Shown one piece after another: positions 16,842-23,486 of a stretch of 61,432 nt of DNA (position 1 is its first letter; every line of letters begins with the position of its first letter). Made by a program: the position numbers and the translations under genes. Under the pieces are notes generated by a model. It saw only the letters and a list, made by a program, of their open reading frames with translations, was not told the DNA's origin and did no database searches. Origin of the DNA: a virus; IMG/VR virus record IMGVR_UViG_3300045243_000055, positions 1 to 61,432 of that record. One strand, written 5' to 3'.

Positions 16842-17068
16842 GGCGCGGTAAAACGGTTGGCGGCGTCCAGGAGGGCGGTGAGGACGGGTGGATCGCCCTT
16901 GCCGAGGGCCCGGAGGCCCCCGACGAACTCGACCAGGGCCTCGACCACCGCCGGCTCAAGCCCGACCCAGTGGTCCCCCTCGAGGCGCGGCGCGCGGAGC
17001 ATGATCTGCCAGCCGTCGAACGAGGCGTACAGCCCGTCGCCCAGGTAAGTCTCTGCCGTCATAGACAT
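16838..17068 (-). CDS. Conserved hypothetical phage protein
   Basis: 76 aa with GGGAGGAACGGCG before the ATG. The opening AETYLGDGLYASFDGWQIML and the following LRAPR...GDHWVGLEP belong to a family of small proteins widespread in phages, with no known function. The upstream region, shared with the divergent RHH gene, carries four TGTGCCCA sites, so the two genes are probably co-regulated. Confidence 0.8.
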   Translation of the reverse strand: MSMTAETYLGDGLYASFDGWQIMLRAPRLEGDHWVGLEPAVVEALVEFVGGLRALGKGDPPVLTALLDAANRFTAP

Positions 17069-17114
17069 CGCCGTTCCTCCCGCCGGGACCGTAGCGCGCC
17101 GGGACCGGCAGCTA

Positions 17115-17219
17115 TGTGCCCACGGCGTGTGTTTCTCGTGGGCACTCCGCGTAGCACCTGGGCTTGTGCGAACGTGTGCCCACACGCCATGCTTCGCATA
17201 GACACGGAGCATGGGCACA
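17115..17219. promoter_or_regulatory. Operator cluster, four TGTGCCCA-type sites between divergent genes
   Basis: TGTGCCCAC occurs at 17115-17123 and 17175-17183, and in inverted form (GTGGGCAC at 17138-17145, ATGGGCACA at 17211-17219). The four sites form two facing pairs in the 150-base gap between the gene ending at 16838 and the RHH gene at 17219. The last site overlaps the RHH start codon, which suggests autorepression. Confidence 0.6.
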
Positions 17220-17641
17220 TGGCGGATAAAGGGCCGATCTGGCGCATCAGGGGCATGACGGCGGCCGAGCCGGATGCGGTCTCGGCGGTCGCAGCAGCGA
17301 AGCGGGCAGGGATGCCGGTCGCCGAATGGATGCGGCTGGCAATCCGCGAGATGGTCGCCCGCGAGCGCATTGACCAGGGGGAGGTACTGCTGCCCGGTGA
17401 GGCCGACCTTGTGCCAGAACGTGCCACACCGTCGCTCGGCCCGGCCGACATCATCGCCTACCTCGAAGCCTACCGCCGCGTGCTGGAACTGCGCGGAAAG
17501 CGGCTTGCGCAGAACGCCCGGATCCTGGTCGCCGCTGAGCGCCTGCTGCGCGCGCCGTTCGTGGCCGAGCGGTCACGGCTGCCGGCCCAGCGCGAGCGGG
17601 TCACGGATCAGAGCGAGGCTGCTCCGAGCGGCGGAGAGTAG
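17219..17641 (+). CDS. Ribbon-helix-helix DNA-binding protein, probable autorepressor
   Basis: 140 aa from the ATG at 17219; an in-frame ATG at 17189 is possible. Residues 5-50 form a strand (IWRIRGMT) and two helices (VSAVAAAKRAGMPVAEWMRL), the arrangement of Arc/MetJ-type proteins. The C-terminal 70 residues are helical (DIIAYLEAYRRVLELRGKRL) and may mediate oligomerisation. It is transcribed away from the leftward genes across four inverted TGTGCCCA sites, which I infer are its operators. It is the only confident rightward gene between 14 and 32 kb. Confidence 0.65.
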   Translation: MADKGPIWRIRGMTAAEPDAVSAVAAAKRAGMPVAEWMRLAIREMVARERIDQGEVLLPGEADLVPERATPSLGPADIIAYLEAYRRVLELRGKRLAQNARILVAAERLLRAPFVAERSRLPAQRERVTDQSEAAPSGGE

Positions 17642-17676
17642 AGTTCCGGGCCGACTGGTAGTTTTGACAGGGTCTC

Positions 17677-17766
17677 TCAGCGGGCGGCATGGATCACGAT
17701 CATGGCGCCGAGCAGCGCCAGCAGCACGCCCAGTGCAGCAAGGCAGAGGCCGAGCACGGTCGTCAT
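17677..17766 (-). CDS. 29-aa single-span membrane peptide
   Basis: A GGGGAG ribosome site precedes ATG. The peptide is one transmembrane helix (GLCLAALGVLLALLGAMIVI) with a short basic tail (HAAR). Such mini-membrane proteins are common in phage early regions, but no function can be assigned. Confidence 0.6.
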   Translation of the reverse strand: MTTVLGLCLAALGVLLALLGAMIVIHAAR

Positions 17767-17841
17767 CGCAAAGCTCCCCATGGCGTCAGTTCGGAGGCGT
17801 CCGGGTCATCTGCCTACCTTTCACTTAGCGGACGGTAGGTG

Positions 17842-18081
17842 TCATTGCTTGCCGGAAGCCCGTCGCGCCACATCTACCACGGCGTTGAACATCGCTTCCT
17901 CCACGGCATTCCCAGGCGTAGGCAGTCTGGTGAAGCCAAATGTTGTGCGGAAGGGACCGCCGCCGACGGGCAACTCCCCTCTCGCTTCTAGCCGTTGCAG
18001 TTCCTCCACCCACGCCTTCAAGCGGTCCACTTCAGCTTTGAACGCCTCGCGGAATTCCTCTGTCGATCCTGGCTCAGCCAT
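17842..18081 (-). CDS. Small coiled-coil hypothetical protein
   Basis: 79 aa. Residues 8-38 (EEFREAFKAEVDRLKAWVEE) are strongly helical. The C-terminus (NAVVDVARRASGKQ) is also helical. The start lies in a junction repeat (GGAGCGAGTGATGGCTGAG), and it overlaps the end of the previous gene by 8 bases. Function unknown. Confidence 0.7.
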   Translation of the reverse strand: MAEPGSTEEFREAFKAEVDRLKAWVEELQRLEARGELPVGGGPFRTTFGFTRLPTPGNAVEEAMFNAVVDVARRASGKQ

Positions 18082-18271
18082 CACTCGCTCCCACCTGTTC
18101 GCCTGTCGTGAGATCGACGATCTTTGACCATCGGAAATGCGGGACATCGCTCTCTGTTCGGCAACGGCGTTGGGCTTCCTTCAGGGTCTTGAAGCGATAC
18201 GTAACCGAGTCTGCGCCACCTGGGGGACCAGACCTGATCGTCACTTCATACCGTTCAGCACTATCGTTCAT
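18074..18271 (-). CDS. Small hypothetical protein
   Basis: 65 aa beginning MNDSAERYEVTIRSGP. I chose this ATG because GGAGTGGCC sits directly upstream. The mixed strand/helix sequence (YRFKTLKEAQRRCRTESD, WSKIVDLTTGE) suggests a small folded domain. The C-terminus GASDG is encoded by the junction repeat that also starts the next gene. Not recognised. Confidence 0.7.
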   Translation of the reverse strand: MNDSAERYEVTIRSGPPGGADSVTYRFKTLKEAQRRCRTESDVPHFRWSKIVDLTTGEQVGASDG

Positions 18272-18299
18272 GGCCACTCCATCAATCGAGGGGTTCACT
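18272..18299 (-). repeat. 28-bp junction repeat, copy 1
   Basis: The minus-strand sequence reads AGTGAACCCCTCGATTG, then two variable bases, then GGAGTGGCC. It matches 18833-18860 at 26 of 28 positions. It supplies the TGA of the upstream DUF551-like gene and the ribosome site of the downstream gene. Confidence 0.85.
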
Positions 18300-18489
18300 T
18301 ATCGGAAGGCGGCGGGGCGGGCAGCGGCGCCCAATGGGTTGGCTCTAGGATCACCCGCACGTAGACCCGCCCGTCGTCGTATCCAGTAACCCAGCAGTCA
18401 TGGTGCCAGAACCCATGCCACAGAGAGCCGCCATCACTCAGCACGATGAAGGTGTCCTTCGGCGCGGTGGCGATCGGCTGCCATTCCAT
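18295..18489 (-). CDS. DUF551-like protein
   Basis: 64 aa, ribosome site GGAGGAAGCCG. The opening WQPIATAPKDT, the central tryptophans and the ending THWAPLPAPP match the DUF551 family of small phage proteins, whose role is unknown. The stop codon lies in the 28-bp junction repeat. Confidence 0.8.
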   Translation of the reverse strand: MEWQPIATAPKDTFIVLSDGGSLWHGFWHHDCWVTGYDDGRVYVRVILEPTHWAPLPAPPPSDK

Positions 18490-18501
18490 CGGCTTCCTCC
18501 G

Positions 18502-18693
18502 CTAACTGGTCTTGTCGATGGTAGGTGCGGTTGGACGCTTGCGGCCCAGCCGCTTGGCGATGCCTGACAACCGCATCACGGTCGGCAGTTCGGACCCTGA
18601 GATAATCGCGCCGTTGTCCGTGGCGTGTAGCAGCCAAGCAAGAGCGCGCTGTTCAGAAGGGGACAGCAAAACGCGAGCGATCGTCTCAGCCAT
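18502..18693 (-). CDS. Small hypothetical protein
   Basis: 63 aa, begins MAETIARVLLSPSEQRALAW. The ATG follows GAGAGGTAGCCG, a junction of the GGAGTGGCC type, and the TAG in it ends the upstream zinc-ribbon gene. Helical composition with a basic C-terminus (IAKRLGRKRPTAP). No family recognised. Confidence 0.65.
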   Translation of the reverse strand: MAETIARVLLSPSEQRALAWLLHATDNGAIISGSELPTVMRLSGIAKRLGRKRPTAPTIDKTS

Positions 18694-18696
18694 CGG

Positions 18697-18831
18697 CTAC
18701 CTCTCACAAACGCGATTATCGGAGGTAGGTCGCGGCGCCGGCTTGATCCACCAGCAGCCACAGCGCGGGCAGGGCTCGTGCATTCGGAAGTCTCCGATAT
18801 CGCCGCACCGCACGCATTGCCAGTCAGCCAT
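18697..18831 (-). CDS. 44-aa zinc-ribbon protein
   Basis: Begins MADWQCVRCGD, with a second knuckle CPRCGCW about 12 residues later: two CxxC pairs of a minimal zinc ribbon. The start lies in a GGAGTGGCCG junction and the stop overlaps the next gene's ribosome site. Zinc ribbons recur through this array (18.7, 21.3, 21.5, 21.9, 22.3, 24.8, 25.2 and 25.8 kb). Confidence 0.7.
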   Translation of the reverse strand: MADWQCVRCGDIGDFRMHEPCPRCGCWWIKPAPRPTSDNRVCER

Positions 18832-18832
18832 C

Positions 18833-18860
18833 GGCCACTCCTGCAATCGAGGGGTTCACT
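18833..18860 (-). repeat. 28-bp junction repeat, copy 2
   Basis: The second copy of the element at 18272-18299. It supplies the TGA (18856-18858) of the upstream 80-aa gene and the GGAGTGGCC ribosome site of the zinc-ribbon gene. Confidence 0.85.
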
Positions 18861-19098
18861 GACTGGAAGCCGGGGCCGCGCCGAACGGGTGATCGCGCAG
18901 CCATTGGATGTATTTCGGCGTATTGAAACCCACGACGCGGTCGGTATCGATCGTGATCCGCGCCGCAGCAGAGTGCGCCAGAGCGTGCCAGCCAAGCTGG
19001 TCGCGCGCAAAGTCGTATGCCTCCGACCATGTGAAGTCGTTCGGCACTTCGACCTCGCGCTCCACCGTGGCGGCGAACCTGATCCGGTATGTCGTCAT
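18856..19098 (-). CDS. Small hypothetical protein
   Basis: 80 aa from MTTYRIRFAATVEREVEVPN; the ATG follows GGAGAGGTGGCCAGC. The pattern of an N-terminal beta pair (TYRIRFAATVEREVEV) followed by helices is seen in small phage proteins that resemble anti-restriction or regulatory factors, but I cannot assign a family. Confidence 0.65.
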   Translation of the reverse strand: MTTYRIRFAATVEREVEVPNDFTWSEAYDFARDQLGWHALAHSAAARITIDTDRVVGFNTPKYIQWLRDHPFGAAPASSQ

Positions 19099-19134
19099 GC
19101 TGGCCACCTCTCCAAACGAGCGTTTACGCACACT

Positions 19135-19575
19135 TTATGCGTCTGTAATCGTTGGCCTTGCGTTCCACGGTTTGAACGCGCACATGGCCTCGGCGGTCAG
19201 GGATGGGTCTGACCAGTCGCCGGTGAAGCGGATTGCCCGATCGTCGATGGTCAGCCACGCGGCGGGCTTCTCGTTGGCGAAACTGAGGGTCAGCGGCTTG
19301 GTGGGGTGACGCTCGCCGCCGGCCTTGATCCAAGCGTTGCGCTTCTCGTGCAGCCACATGGTCATGGCCACAATGCCAGCTTCGTCCTTCGACCTCGACG
19401 AATAGACGACCAACTCAAAGTTGTCGCGCACTCGCTCGACCCACTCAAAGAAGCCGGGCACGACCTCGCCGTAAATCGTGCCGTCCTGCCAGCCATGTTC
19501 GTAGCTATGGATCACGCCGTCGAAGTCGATGCAGATCGTCGGCCGGAATATTTCGGTTGGTCGATGGTCACTCAT
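19135..19575 (-). CDS. HAD-like phosphatase
   Basis: 146 aa from [10 protein letters not shown], with GGAG eight bases upstream. [17 protein letters not shown] carries HAD motif I (Asp17-x-Asp19-x-Val21), [12 protein letters not shown] fits motif II (Ser/Thr after a hydrophobic strand), and a Lys and [14 protein letters not shown] fit motifs III and IV. Phage members of this family may act on nucleotides or nucleic acid ends. The substrate cannot be told from sequence. Confidence 0.75.
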   Translation of the reverse strand: MSDHRPTEIFRPTICIDFDGVIHSYEHGWQDGTIYGEVVPGFFEWVERVRDNFELVVYSSRSKDEAGIVAMTMWLHEKRNAWIKAGGERHPTKPLTLSFANEKPAAWLTIDDRAIRFTGDWSDPSLTAEAMCAFKPWNARPTITDA

Positions 19576-19601
19576 GGGATCGTCTCCAAACGTCGGGTTC
19601 A

Positions 19602-19713
19602 TCATCGGGCGAGGTAGCAACGCCGCACGACAGGGGTCGCGCCGGAATGAAACGCTTCCCTCGGCGGCATCGCCGAGATAAAGCGTCACATCGCCGAAAA
19701 CCTCGGTTCTCAT
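19602..19713 (-). pseudogene. Fused remnants of a DNA methyltransferase start and a small paralog end
   Basis: From the ATG at 19713 the frame reads [16 protein letters not shown], the usual opening of phage adenine DNA methyltransferases (normally followed by a DPPY motif), but it then becomes unrelated. In the next frame, 19670 to the stop at 19602-19604 reads [18 protein letters not shown], nearly the same as the C-terminus of the secreted protein at 20103-20351. A deletion joining the two genes explains both. Confidence 0.55.
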
Positions 19714-19926
19714 CGGGATCGCATACCGTCGGCCACTCTTGGGTTGGGCCGGGCTCCCACCGGCCGCCGCCCGTCACGCTCTGCCATTGGCAGAGGCCGG
19801 AACGTCTGTGCGAAAGGCCGCCCGTCGCACCGGGGTTATCAGCGTCTTCACCTTATCGCTCAAGGGTCAGATCTCCCCTCGCTGCAGTGCGGCGCTGCTG
19901 TTCGCTTTCGCTCGCTCCTGCGCACT
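19714..19926 (-). other. Degenerate region without a clear gene
   Basis: Only very short frames are present. There is a perfect CTCTGCC-ATT-GGCAGAG inverted repeat at 19779-19795 and a degenerate junction-like stretch. Together with the adjacent fused remnants it looks like a decayed stretch of the gene array. Confidence 0.45.
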
Positions 19927-20106
19927 CTATGATGGCTCGACGTAGATCGCGGCCCATCTTGTGCGGCGGTCCTCGGTGGTCAGGTGACGCTGCACCTGTT
20001 CCATGCGCTCCCAGGCCGATTTGTCGGGCACGCGCGCCGGGGTCCATTGCAGACCGTAGCGCGCGACCAGTAGGCGGAACTCCGCGATGGCCTGTTCGCG
20101 GCTCAT
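19927..20106 (-). CDS. Small hypothetical protein
   Basis: 59 aa, MSREQAIAEFRLLVARYG onward, with conserved-looking aromatic residues (YGLQWTPARVPDKSAWERM). The ATG overlaps the stop of the secreted protein (ATGA). Two-helix composition. Similar short proteins occur in alphaproteobacterial phages. Function unknown. Confidence 0.65.
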   Translation of the reverse strand: MSREQAIAEFRLLVARYGLQWTPARVPDKSAWERMEQVQRHLTTEDRRTRWAAIYVEPS

Positions 20107-20351
20107 CGGTGGTTCGGGTTCGGCACGAGATAGCAGCGCCGCACCAGGGGCGTTGCCCCGGAGTGGAACGCCTCTGCCGGTTCGTTGTGGCAGACCATGT
20201 GGCCCGGCGGCAGCTTGACCGCCTCGCCCCAAACCGGGGGCGTTTTCAGTCGGCCGTACATGTCGAAATCGGTTGCCGGCGAACGGTCTTGCGCCGAGGC
20301 GCCGCCGGCCAGGCCGAGCATGGCGATCGCCGCCAACAGTGTGCGTGTCAT
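20103..20351 (-). CDS. Small exported protein
   Basis: 82 aa with a clear signal peptide (MTRTLLAAIAMLGLAGGASA, then QDRSP). The mature part of about 62 residues has two cysteines (VCHNEP and RRCYLV) that could form a disulphide in the periplasm. The start overlaps the upstream gene's stop. A C-terminal remnant of a paralog is at 19602-19670. A periplasmic role, such as superinfection exclusion or envelope modification, is possible but unproven. Confidence 0.7.
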   Translation of the reverse strand: MTRTLLAAIAMLGLAGGASAQDRSPATDFDMYGRLKTPPVWGEAVKLPPGHMVCHNEPAEAFHSGATPLVRRCYLVPNPNHR

Positions 20352-20920
20352 GTGATGTGCTCCATTGCGGCGGCGAGCTTCACAGCCATCTCCGCCTCGG
20401 TGTTCAGGGGGTTGCTGTCGTCAATTTCCCAGCCGCCGGACGGGCTGAGGGCCGGCGCGAGCAGCGCGGTGGCCCGCTGGTTGCCGTAGCGGACGAGGGC
20501 GAAATACCCATGCCGCGCGGCGATGTCCGCCAGGTACGCGAGCAGCGCCGGATCGCGGAACGCCTCGGGACGCGCCGGATCGACCCACACCTGCACCGCC
20601 TGCATGGGCTTGCCATCGACGAGGATGGTCGACGTTAACGGATCGACGATGTAGCCGGCCCGGTCGGGCCGGCGCAGCGCGGCGGTGTCGGGGTCGAACA
20701 GCCAGCGGCACGACCAGACCGCGCAGGGCTCCGGGCGGCGATGGTAGATCGAGCAGCCGGTGGACCGGACATGCGGGCAGCGCACGCCGGCGGGCTTGAC
20801 CCCGGCCGGAAGCTCGACCGGAACCAGGGTGCAGCACGCGGTGCAGGAGCCGCATTGCCGCCCCCGCACGCGCTCGGCGCTGTAGATCGTCCAGCCGTCG
20901 GGTTCGGTGGCGGAGGTCAT
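20348..20920 (-). CDS. YkgJ-like cysteine-cluster protein
   Basis: 190 aa, ribosome site GGAGGACGGGGC. RGRQCGSCTACCTLVPVELP carries the CxxCxxCC signature of the YkgJ family, followed by CPHVRSTGCSIYHRRPEPC and CRWLFD. These cysteines are proposed to bind metal. Members occur in bacteria and phages with unknown activity. The stop overlaps the exported-protein gene, so they are co-translated. Confidence 0.75.
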   Translation of the reverse strand: MTSATEPDGWTIYSAERVRGRQCGSCTACCTLVPVELPAGVKPAGVRCPHVRSTGCSIYHRRPEPCAVWSCRWLFDPDTAALRRPDRAGYIVDPLTSTILVDGKPMQAVQVWVDPARPEAFRDPALLAYLADIAARHGYFALVRYGNQRATALLAPALSPSGGWEIDDSNPLNTEAEMAVKLAAAMEHIT

Positions 20921-21258
20921 GCCCCGTCCTCCGGTGGGAAGGTGACGGGCAGGCCCTTGGCCTCGATCCAGTCGCGCAGCTCCTTCCGCGCGGCGGCGAA
21001 CGCCTCCCATCGGTTCGCGCGGGCGGCCTCGGCGCACTTGGTCTGAAACGTCGCGACCGCGCCGAGCAGTTCGTCAATGGTGACGCTCATGGCATCCGCC
21101 CGTCGTTCGCGGCGATGACCTGGGCGGTGCTCGATGCTGTCGCAGACGCCCATCTCGCCGAAGTAAGCAGCCCACCGCCCGGGCGCCCGGCGGTCGCGTA
21201 TGAAGCGATCCCACCCGGCCTCAATGTATACTTCGGCTAGGTCGCGCATCTCAGCCAT
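20917..21258 (-). CDS. Hypothetical protein, perhaps two fused modules
   Basis: 113 aa from the junction-repeat start at 21258 (MAEMRDLAEVYIEAGWDRFI). An internal ATG at 21090 would give a 57-aa helical protein (MSVTIDELLGAVATFQ), but its ribosome site is weak. The two halves look unlike each other, so two small genes may have joined in frame here. The stop overlaps the YkgJ-like gene's ATG. Confidence 0.6.
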   Translation of the reverse strand: MAEMRDLAEVYIEAGWDRFIRDRRAPGRWAAYFGEMGVCDSIEHRPGHRRERRADAMSVTIDELLGAVATFQTKCAEAARANRWEAFAAARKELRDWIEAKGLPVTFPPEDGA

Positions 21259-21472
21259 CGCTCGCCCCTGCCTCGGGCTTCTGATCCAGCGGCGTTGCAC
21301 GCCACAAGACCGATCGGCCGCCCTCGCCGCAGGACGGGCAGCGTAGCGTCCTGATGTGGGCGCTCCAGGTCGAGACAGCCACCATGAGGGGCTGCCAGCC
21401 ATCCCACCAATGGCCGCACGCCTTGCAGGCACACCAGATCGGTTGCCAGGTCGGACGTGGCCACTCATCCAT
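21251..21472 (-). CDS. Zinc-ribbon protein, paralog of 25758-25973
   Basis: 73 aa. MDEWPRPTWQPIWCACKACG and CPSCGEGG give two CxxC knuckles. The protein at 25758-25973 is alignable over its whole length (EWPRPTW/DWPQPTW, CKACGHWWDGWQP/CKACSHWWDDWQP, LDQKPEAGASDG/LDQKPGASDG). Both start and end in junction repeats, which shows that this module has been duplicated within the array. Function unknown. Confidence 0.75.
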   Translation of the reverse strand: MDEWPRPTWQPIWCACKACGHWWDGWQPLMVAVSTWSAHIRTLRCPSCGEGGRSVLWRATPLDQKPEAGASDG

Positions 21473-21785
21473 CGCTCGCTCCTGCCTGCCGGGGCGCGCC
21501 TCGCCTCGGGCACGACCAACCTCGGCATGTTGCTTCGGCACCTACCGGACAGATGCAGCCGATCGTGGATGGCTTTGGCGAATACGTGCAGGCGATGTGA
21601 TACGGCGTCGAGCCGCCGATGAAGCACAGGTCGCTGCCACGCACCGGCCTGCCGCAGAAGCCGCAGAGCGGCACCGTGCCGCAAGATGTCTCAGCCATCG
21701 CTCGCTCCTGCTCGCATCGCTCACAACGATCTTCGGGGAGTAAGTTGGCGCATCCATAGAATGCACCCTCGCAGCATCTTTGCAT
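21465..21785 (-). CDS. Cysteine-rich small protein with CICP motif
   Basis: 106 aa from the ATG at 21785, or 77 aa from a stronger junction-repeat ATG at 21698 in the same frame. The upstream module (MQRCCEGAFYGCANLL, RCERCEQERA) runs through the junction without a stop. The main part has LCGFCGRPVRGSD and IGCICPVGAEATCRGWSCPR, a motif shared with the protein at 24723-24953 and seen in small phage proteins. Probable zinc binding. Ends AGASDG. Confidence 0.65.
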   Translation of the reverse strand: MQRCCEGAFYGCANLLPEDRCERCEQERAMAETSCGTVPLCGFCGRPVRGSDLCFIGGSTPYHIACTYSPKPSTIGCICPVGAEATCRGWSCPRRGAPRQAGASDG

Positions 21786-21802
21786 CGCTCGATCCTGCGT
21801 CA

Positions 21803-21940
21803 TCAGTAGATGTCCCGCGCAACAACTTTGCCGCACCGGATGCAGCGTCGCCGCTGGAAGAACGGACCGTTTGTCTGCCACATCGACCACCGATGTGACC
21901 AAGGAAACCGACAAGCGCCCCGGGCGCCGATCTCAGCCAT
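21803..21940 (-). CDS. 45-aa zinc-finger-like protein
   Basis: Begins MAEIGARGACRFPWSHRW and ends RRRCIRCGKVVARDIY. The pattern Cys, PWSH, then CxxCG is typical of a class of tiny phage zinc-binding proteins. The start is in a junction repeat with GGAACGAGCG as ribosome site. No function is known. Confidence 0.65.
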   Translation of the reverse strand: MAEIGARGACRFPWSHRWSMWQTNGPFFQRRRCIRCGKVVARDIY

Positions 21941-21959
21941 CGCTCGTTCCTTGCCGGGG

Positions 21960-22106
21960 TTAGAGCTTGCGCCAGAACGTCAAATTCTTCTCTGCCGCCT
22001 CGCGCGTATCGAACATTGACAGCCATGCTGGCTTACGGCCAGGCGCGTGGATCATGACAAGCCAAATGTCGTGTCCGTCTTCTTTGTCGATGTAGTAGCA
22101 GCTCAT
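21960..22106 (-). CDS. 48-aa hypothetical protein
   Basis: MSCYYIDKEDGHDIWLVMIH onward, ending FWRKL. The ATG overlaps the stop of the upstream gene (ATGA). The composition suggests a small beta-alpha fold. Not recognised. Confidence 0.55.
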   Translation of the reverse strand: MSCYYIDKEDGHDIWLVMIHAPGRKPAWLSMFDTREAAEKNLTFWRKL

Positions 22107-22276
22107 GGCGAGCGTCGCCTAAGTGGTGAGTCTGGATGAGTCCAGACCGGCAAAGCACACATGATCTTCCTGGCGATCTGATTGACCAGTCTATCGTTCG
22201 TCGCATCCTCCGATTGGCCGAGGACATCCAGAATGTCCCGAACGAAGGCTTCAATCTCACCTAGCCGGTCAGCCAT
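22103..22276 (-). CDS. 57-aa helical hypothetical protein
   Basis: MADRLGEIEAFVRDILDVLG onward. A canonical junction repeat supplies GGAGCGAGCG and ATGGCTGA. Mostly helical, with a basic tail (LRRRSP). No family recognised. Confidence 0.6.
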   Translation of the reverse strand: MADRLGEIEAFVRDILDVLGQSEDATNDRLVNQIARKIMCALPVWTHPDSPLRRRSP

Positions 22277-22517
22277 CGCTCGCTCCTGCTGGCGCGGGTT
22301 CTTCGATTGTCATCACGCCCAGTGCAGTCATGCGACGGTCCCAACTCTTTCCGCATGTTCTGCACTCCATCATGGTGATGATCGCGGTGTCGTCGCCACC
22401 ACCAACGCGATTGCCGTGGCCATCATAGAGCGGACGCCATGGAACCCCGGTGGTGTATGACGCCCCTGGCGTGATGCGGCACTCGGACGGGTCGCGTTCA
22501 CAGCTTGGCGGTCGCAT
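22269..22517 (-). CDS. Small zinc-knuckle-containing protein
   Basis: 82 aa. The C-terminal half has MECRTCGKSWDRRM, a CxxCG knuckle with only one clear cysteine pair; another cysteine pair is spread near the N-terminus (SCERDPSEC). The start lies within the last 20 bases of the upstream gene, without a junction repeat. The end (APAGASDG) is encoded by one. Confidence 0.6.
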   Translation of the reverse strand: MRPPSCERDPSECRITPGASYTTGVPWRPLYDGHGNRVGGGDDTAIITMMECRTCGKSWDRRMTALGVMTIEEPAPAGASDG

Positions 22518-22734
22518 CGGCGTGTTCCTTCATCTCTGTAATCGGGAGCCGAAGATGGTGTTCTCCCGTCTGCGCCACATCGCGACACCGCTCCGCCCAA
22601 TCGCGATTAGCCTCGGCCTTCTCCCGGTCGGGTGGCTGCTTCGCCTCATGGTAGTTTGCGTATTGCTCGAACACCTTGGCGGCGGCCAGTAGTGCATTGC
22701 GCATCAGCCGGATCACCTCGCGCGTCTCAGCCAT
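22498..22734 (-). CDS. Small coiled-coil-like protein
   Basis: 78 aa, MAETREVIRLMRNALLAAAK, helical throughout, with QPPDREKAEANRDWAERCRD in the middle. Starts in a canonical junction repeat. Function unknown. Confidence 0.65.
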   Translation of the reverse strand: MAETREVIRLMRNALLAAAKVFEQYANYHEAKQPPDREKAEANRDWAERCRDVAQTGEHHLRLPITEMKEHADATAKL

Positions 22735-22903
22735 CGCTCGCTCCTGCCGCCTTGCAGCCGCACGGCCACTCCAAGGTAGTCTCGTCGATCGGCAGGCCGT
22801 CCCACTCGAAGCAGTAATGCCGCTCGCGGCCTGTCAGCACCCTGCCGCGCCAGAGCAGGCACTCAGCCACCCACTCAGGGTCGCTCAGGTCAACGCCTTC
22901 CAT
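22727..22903 (-). CDS. 58-aa hypothetical protein ending in AGASDG
   Basis: MEGVDLSDPEWVAECLLWRG onward, with WPCGCKAAGASDG at the end. The last six residues and the stop are the junction repeat read in a second frame, which shows directly how the repeat joins two genes. The start follows GGCCG in the end of the upstream gene. Confidence 0.65.
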   Translation of the reverse strand: MEGVDLSDPEWVAECLLWRGRVLTGRERHYCFEWDGLPIDETTLEWPCGCKAAGASDG

Positions 22904-23117
22904 CGGCCATCTTCACGCAAATCCCGGTCGCTCTGTCTGTTGGGCGCACCATCACGGTTCTGTCCGCTTCCCGACGCAGATCAGCGCACACCTCAAGGGC
23001 AGCATGCGTCATCTCGGGCGGCAGGATTATCAGCCTGAGTAGCCGGTCGAGCGCATGGGCCACGTCGTTGAGTTCGCGCCGGGCAAGCTCGGTATAAACG
23101 AATGCCTCTATCGGCAT
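22890..23117 (-). CDS. Small helical protein
   Basis: 75 aa from MPIEAFVYTELARRELNDVA, with GGAGAGCCGGC upstream. Two long helices and a short C-terminal strand (RTVMVRPTDRATG). It overlaps both neighbours by 10-14 bases. No family recognised. Confidence 0.65.
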   Translation of the reverse strand: MPIEAFVYTELARRELNDVAHALDRLLRLIILPPEMTHAALEVCADLRREADRTVMVRPTDRATGICVKMADGRR

Positions 23118-23299
23118 GCCGGCTCTCCTGCGTCCGTATTTCGCCACCAGCGAAGCGCCGCCGACTGCATGCAGGCACAGTTGCGGAACGGCAGGCTGGA
23201 AACCCGACACGCATCCCGCCGGTCACAGCGGCGATCCGACGCGATCAGATCCCGCGCCGAGAATAGCTCGCCAATATCAGGCGTCGGGGCAACGTGCAT
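23108..23299 (-). CDS. Cysteine-rich small protein
   Basis: 63 aa (MHVAPTPDIGELFSARDLIA) with five cysteines in its second half (RCDRRDAC, CACM, ACR). The ribosome site GGAGGTGGCCG is of the second junction type. Possible metal binding, but the spacing does not match a known finger. Confidence 0.55.
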   Translation of the reverse strand: MHVAPTPDIGELFSARDLIASDRRCDRRDACRVSSLPFRNCACMQSAALRWWRNTDAGEPACR

Positions 23300-23309
23300 C
23301 GGCCACCTC

Positions 23310-23486
23310 CTACAAACAGAGGATCGTGGTTGCGATAGCGACCAGCGACGCAGCGCACAGAGTGCCGTCCTCGATAGCTACTCTATTCCGCTCGGCCCGC
23401 CATGCCTCGCGGCACTGCGCCGAGAAATTTCCTGCCGCCACGCCCAGCACGAAGATCACGAAGTTCACGGCGAGCCAGTGCGGCAT
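23310..23486 (-). CDS. Small membrane protein, two spans
   Basis: 58 aa. Hydrophobic stretches at residues 4-20 (WLAVNFVIFVLGVAAGN) and 43-58 (LCAASLVAIATTILCL) flank a charged loop (REAWRAERNR). The ATG overlaps the preceding TAA (TAATG). No lysis or exclusion motif is recognised. Confidence 0.6.
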   Translation of the reverse strand: MPHWLAVNFVIFVLGVAAGNFSAQCREAWRAERNRVAIEDGTLCAASLVAIATTILCL

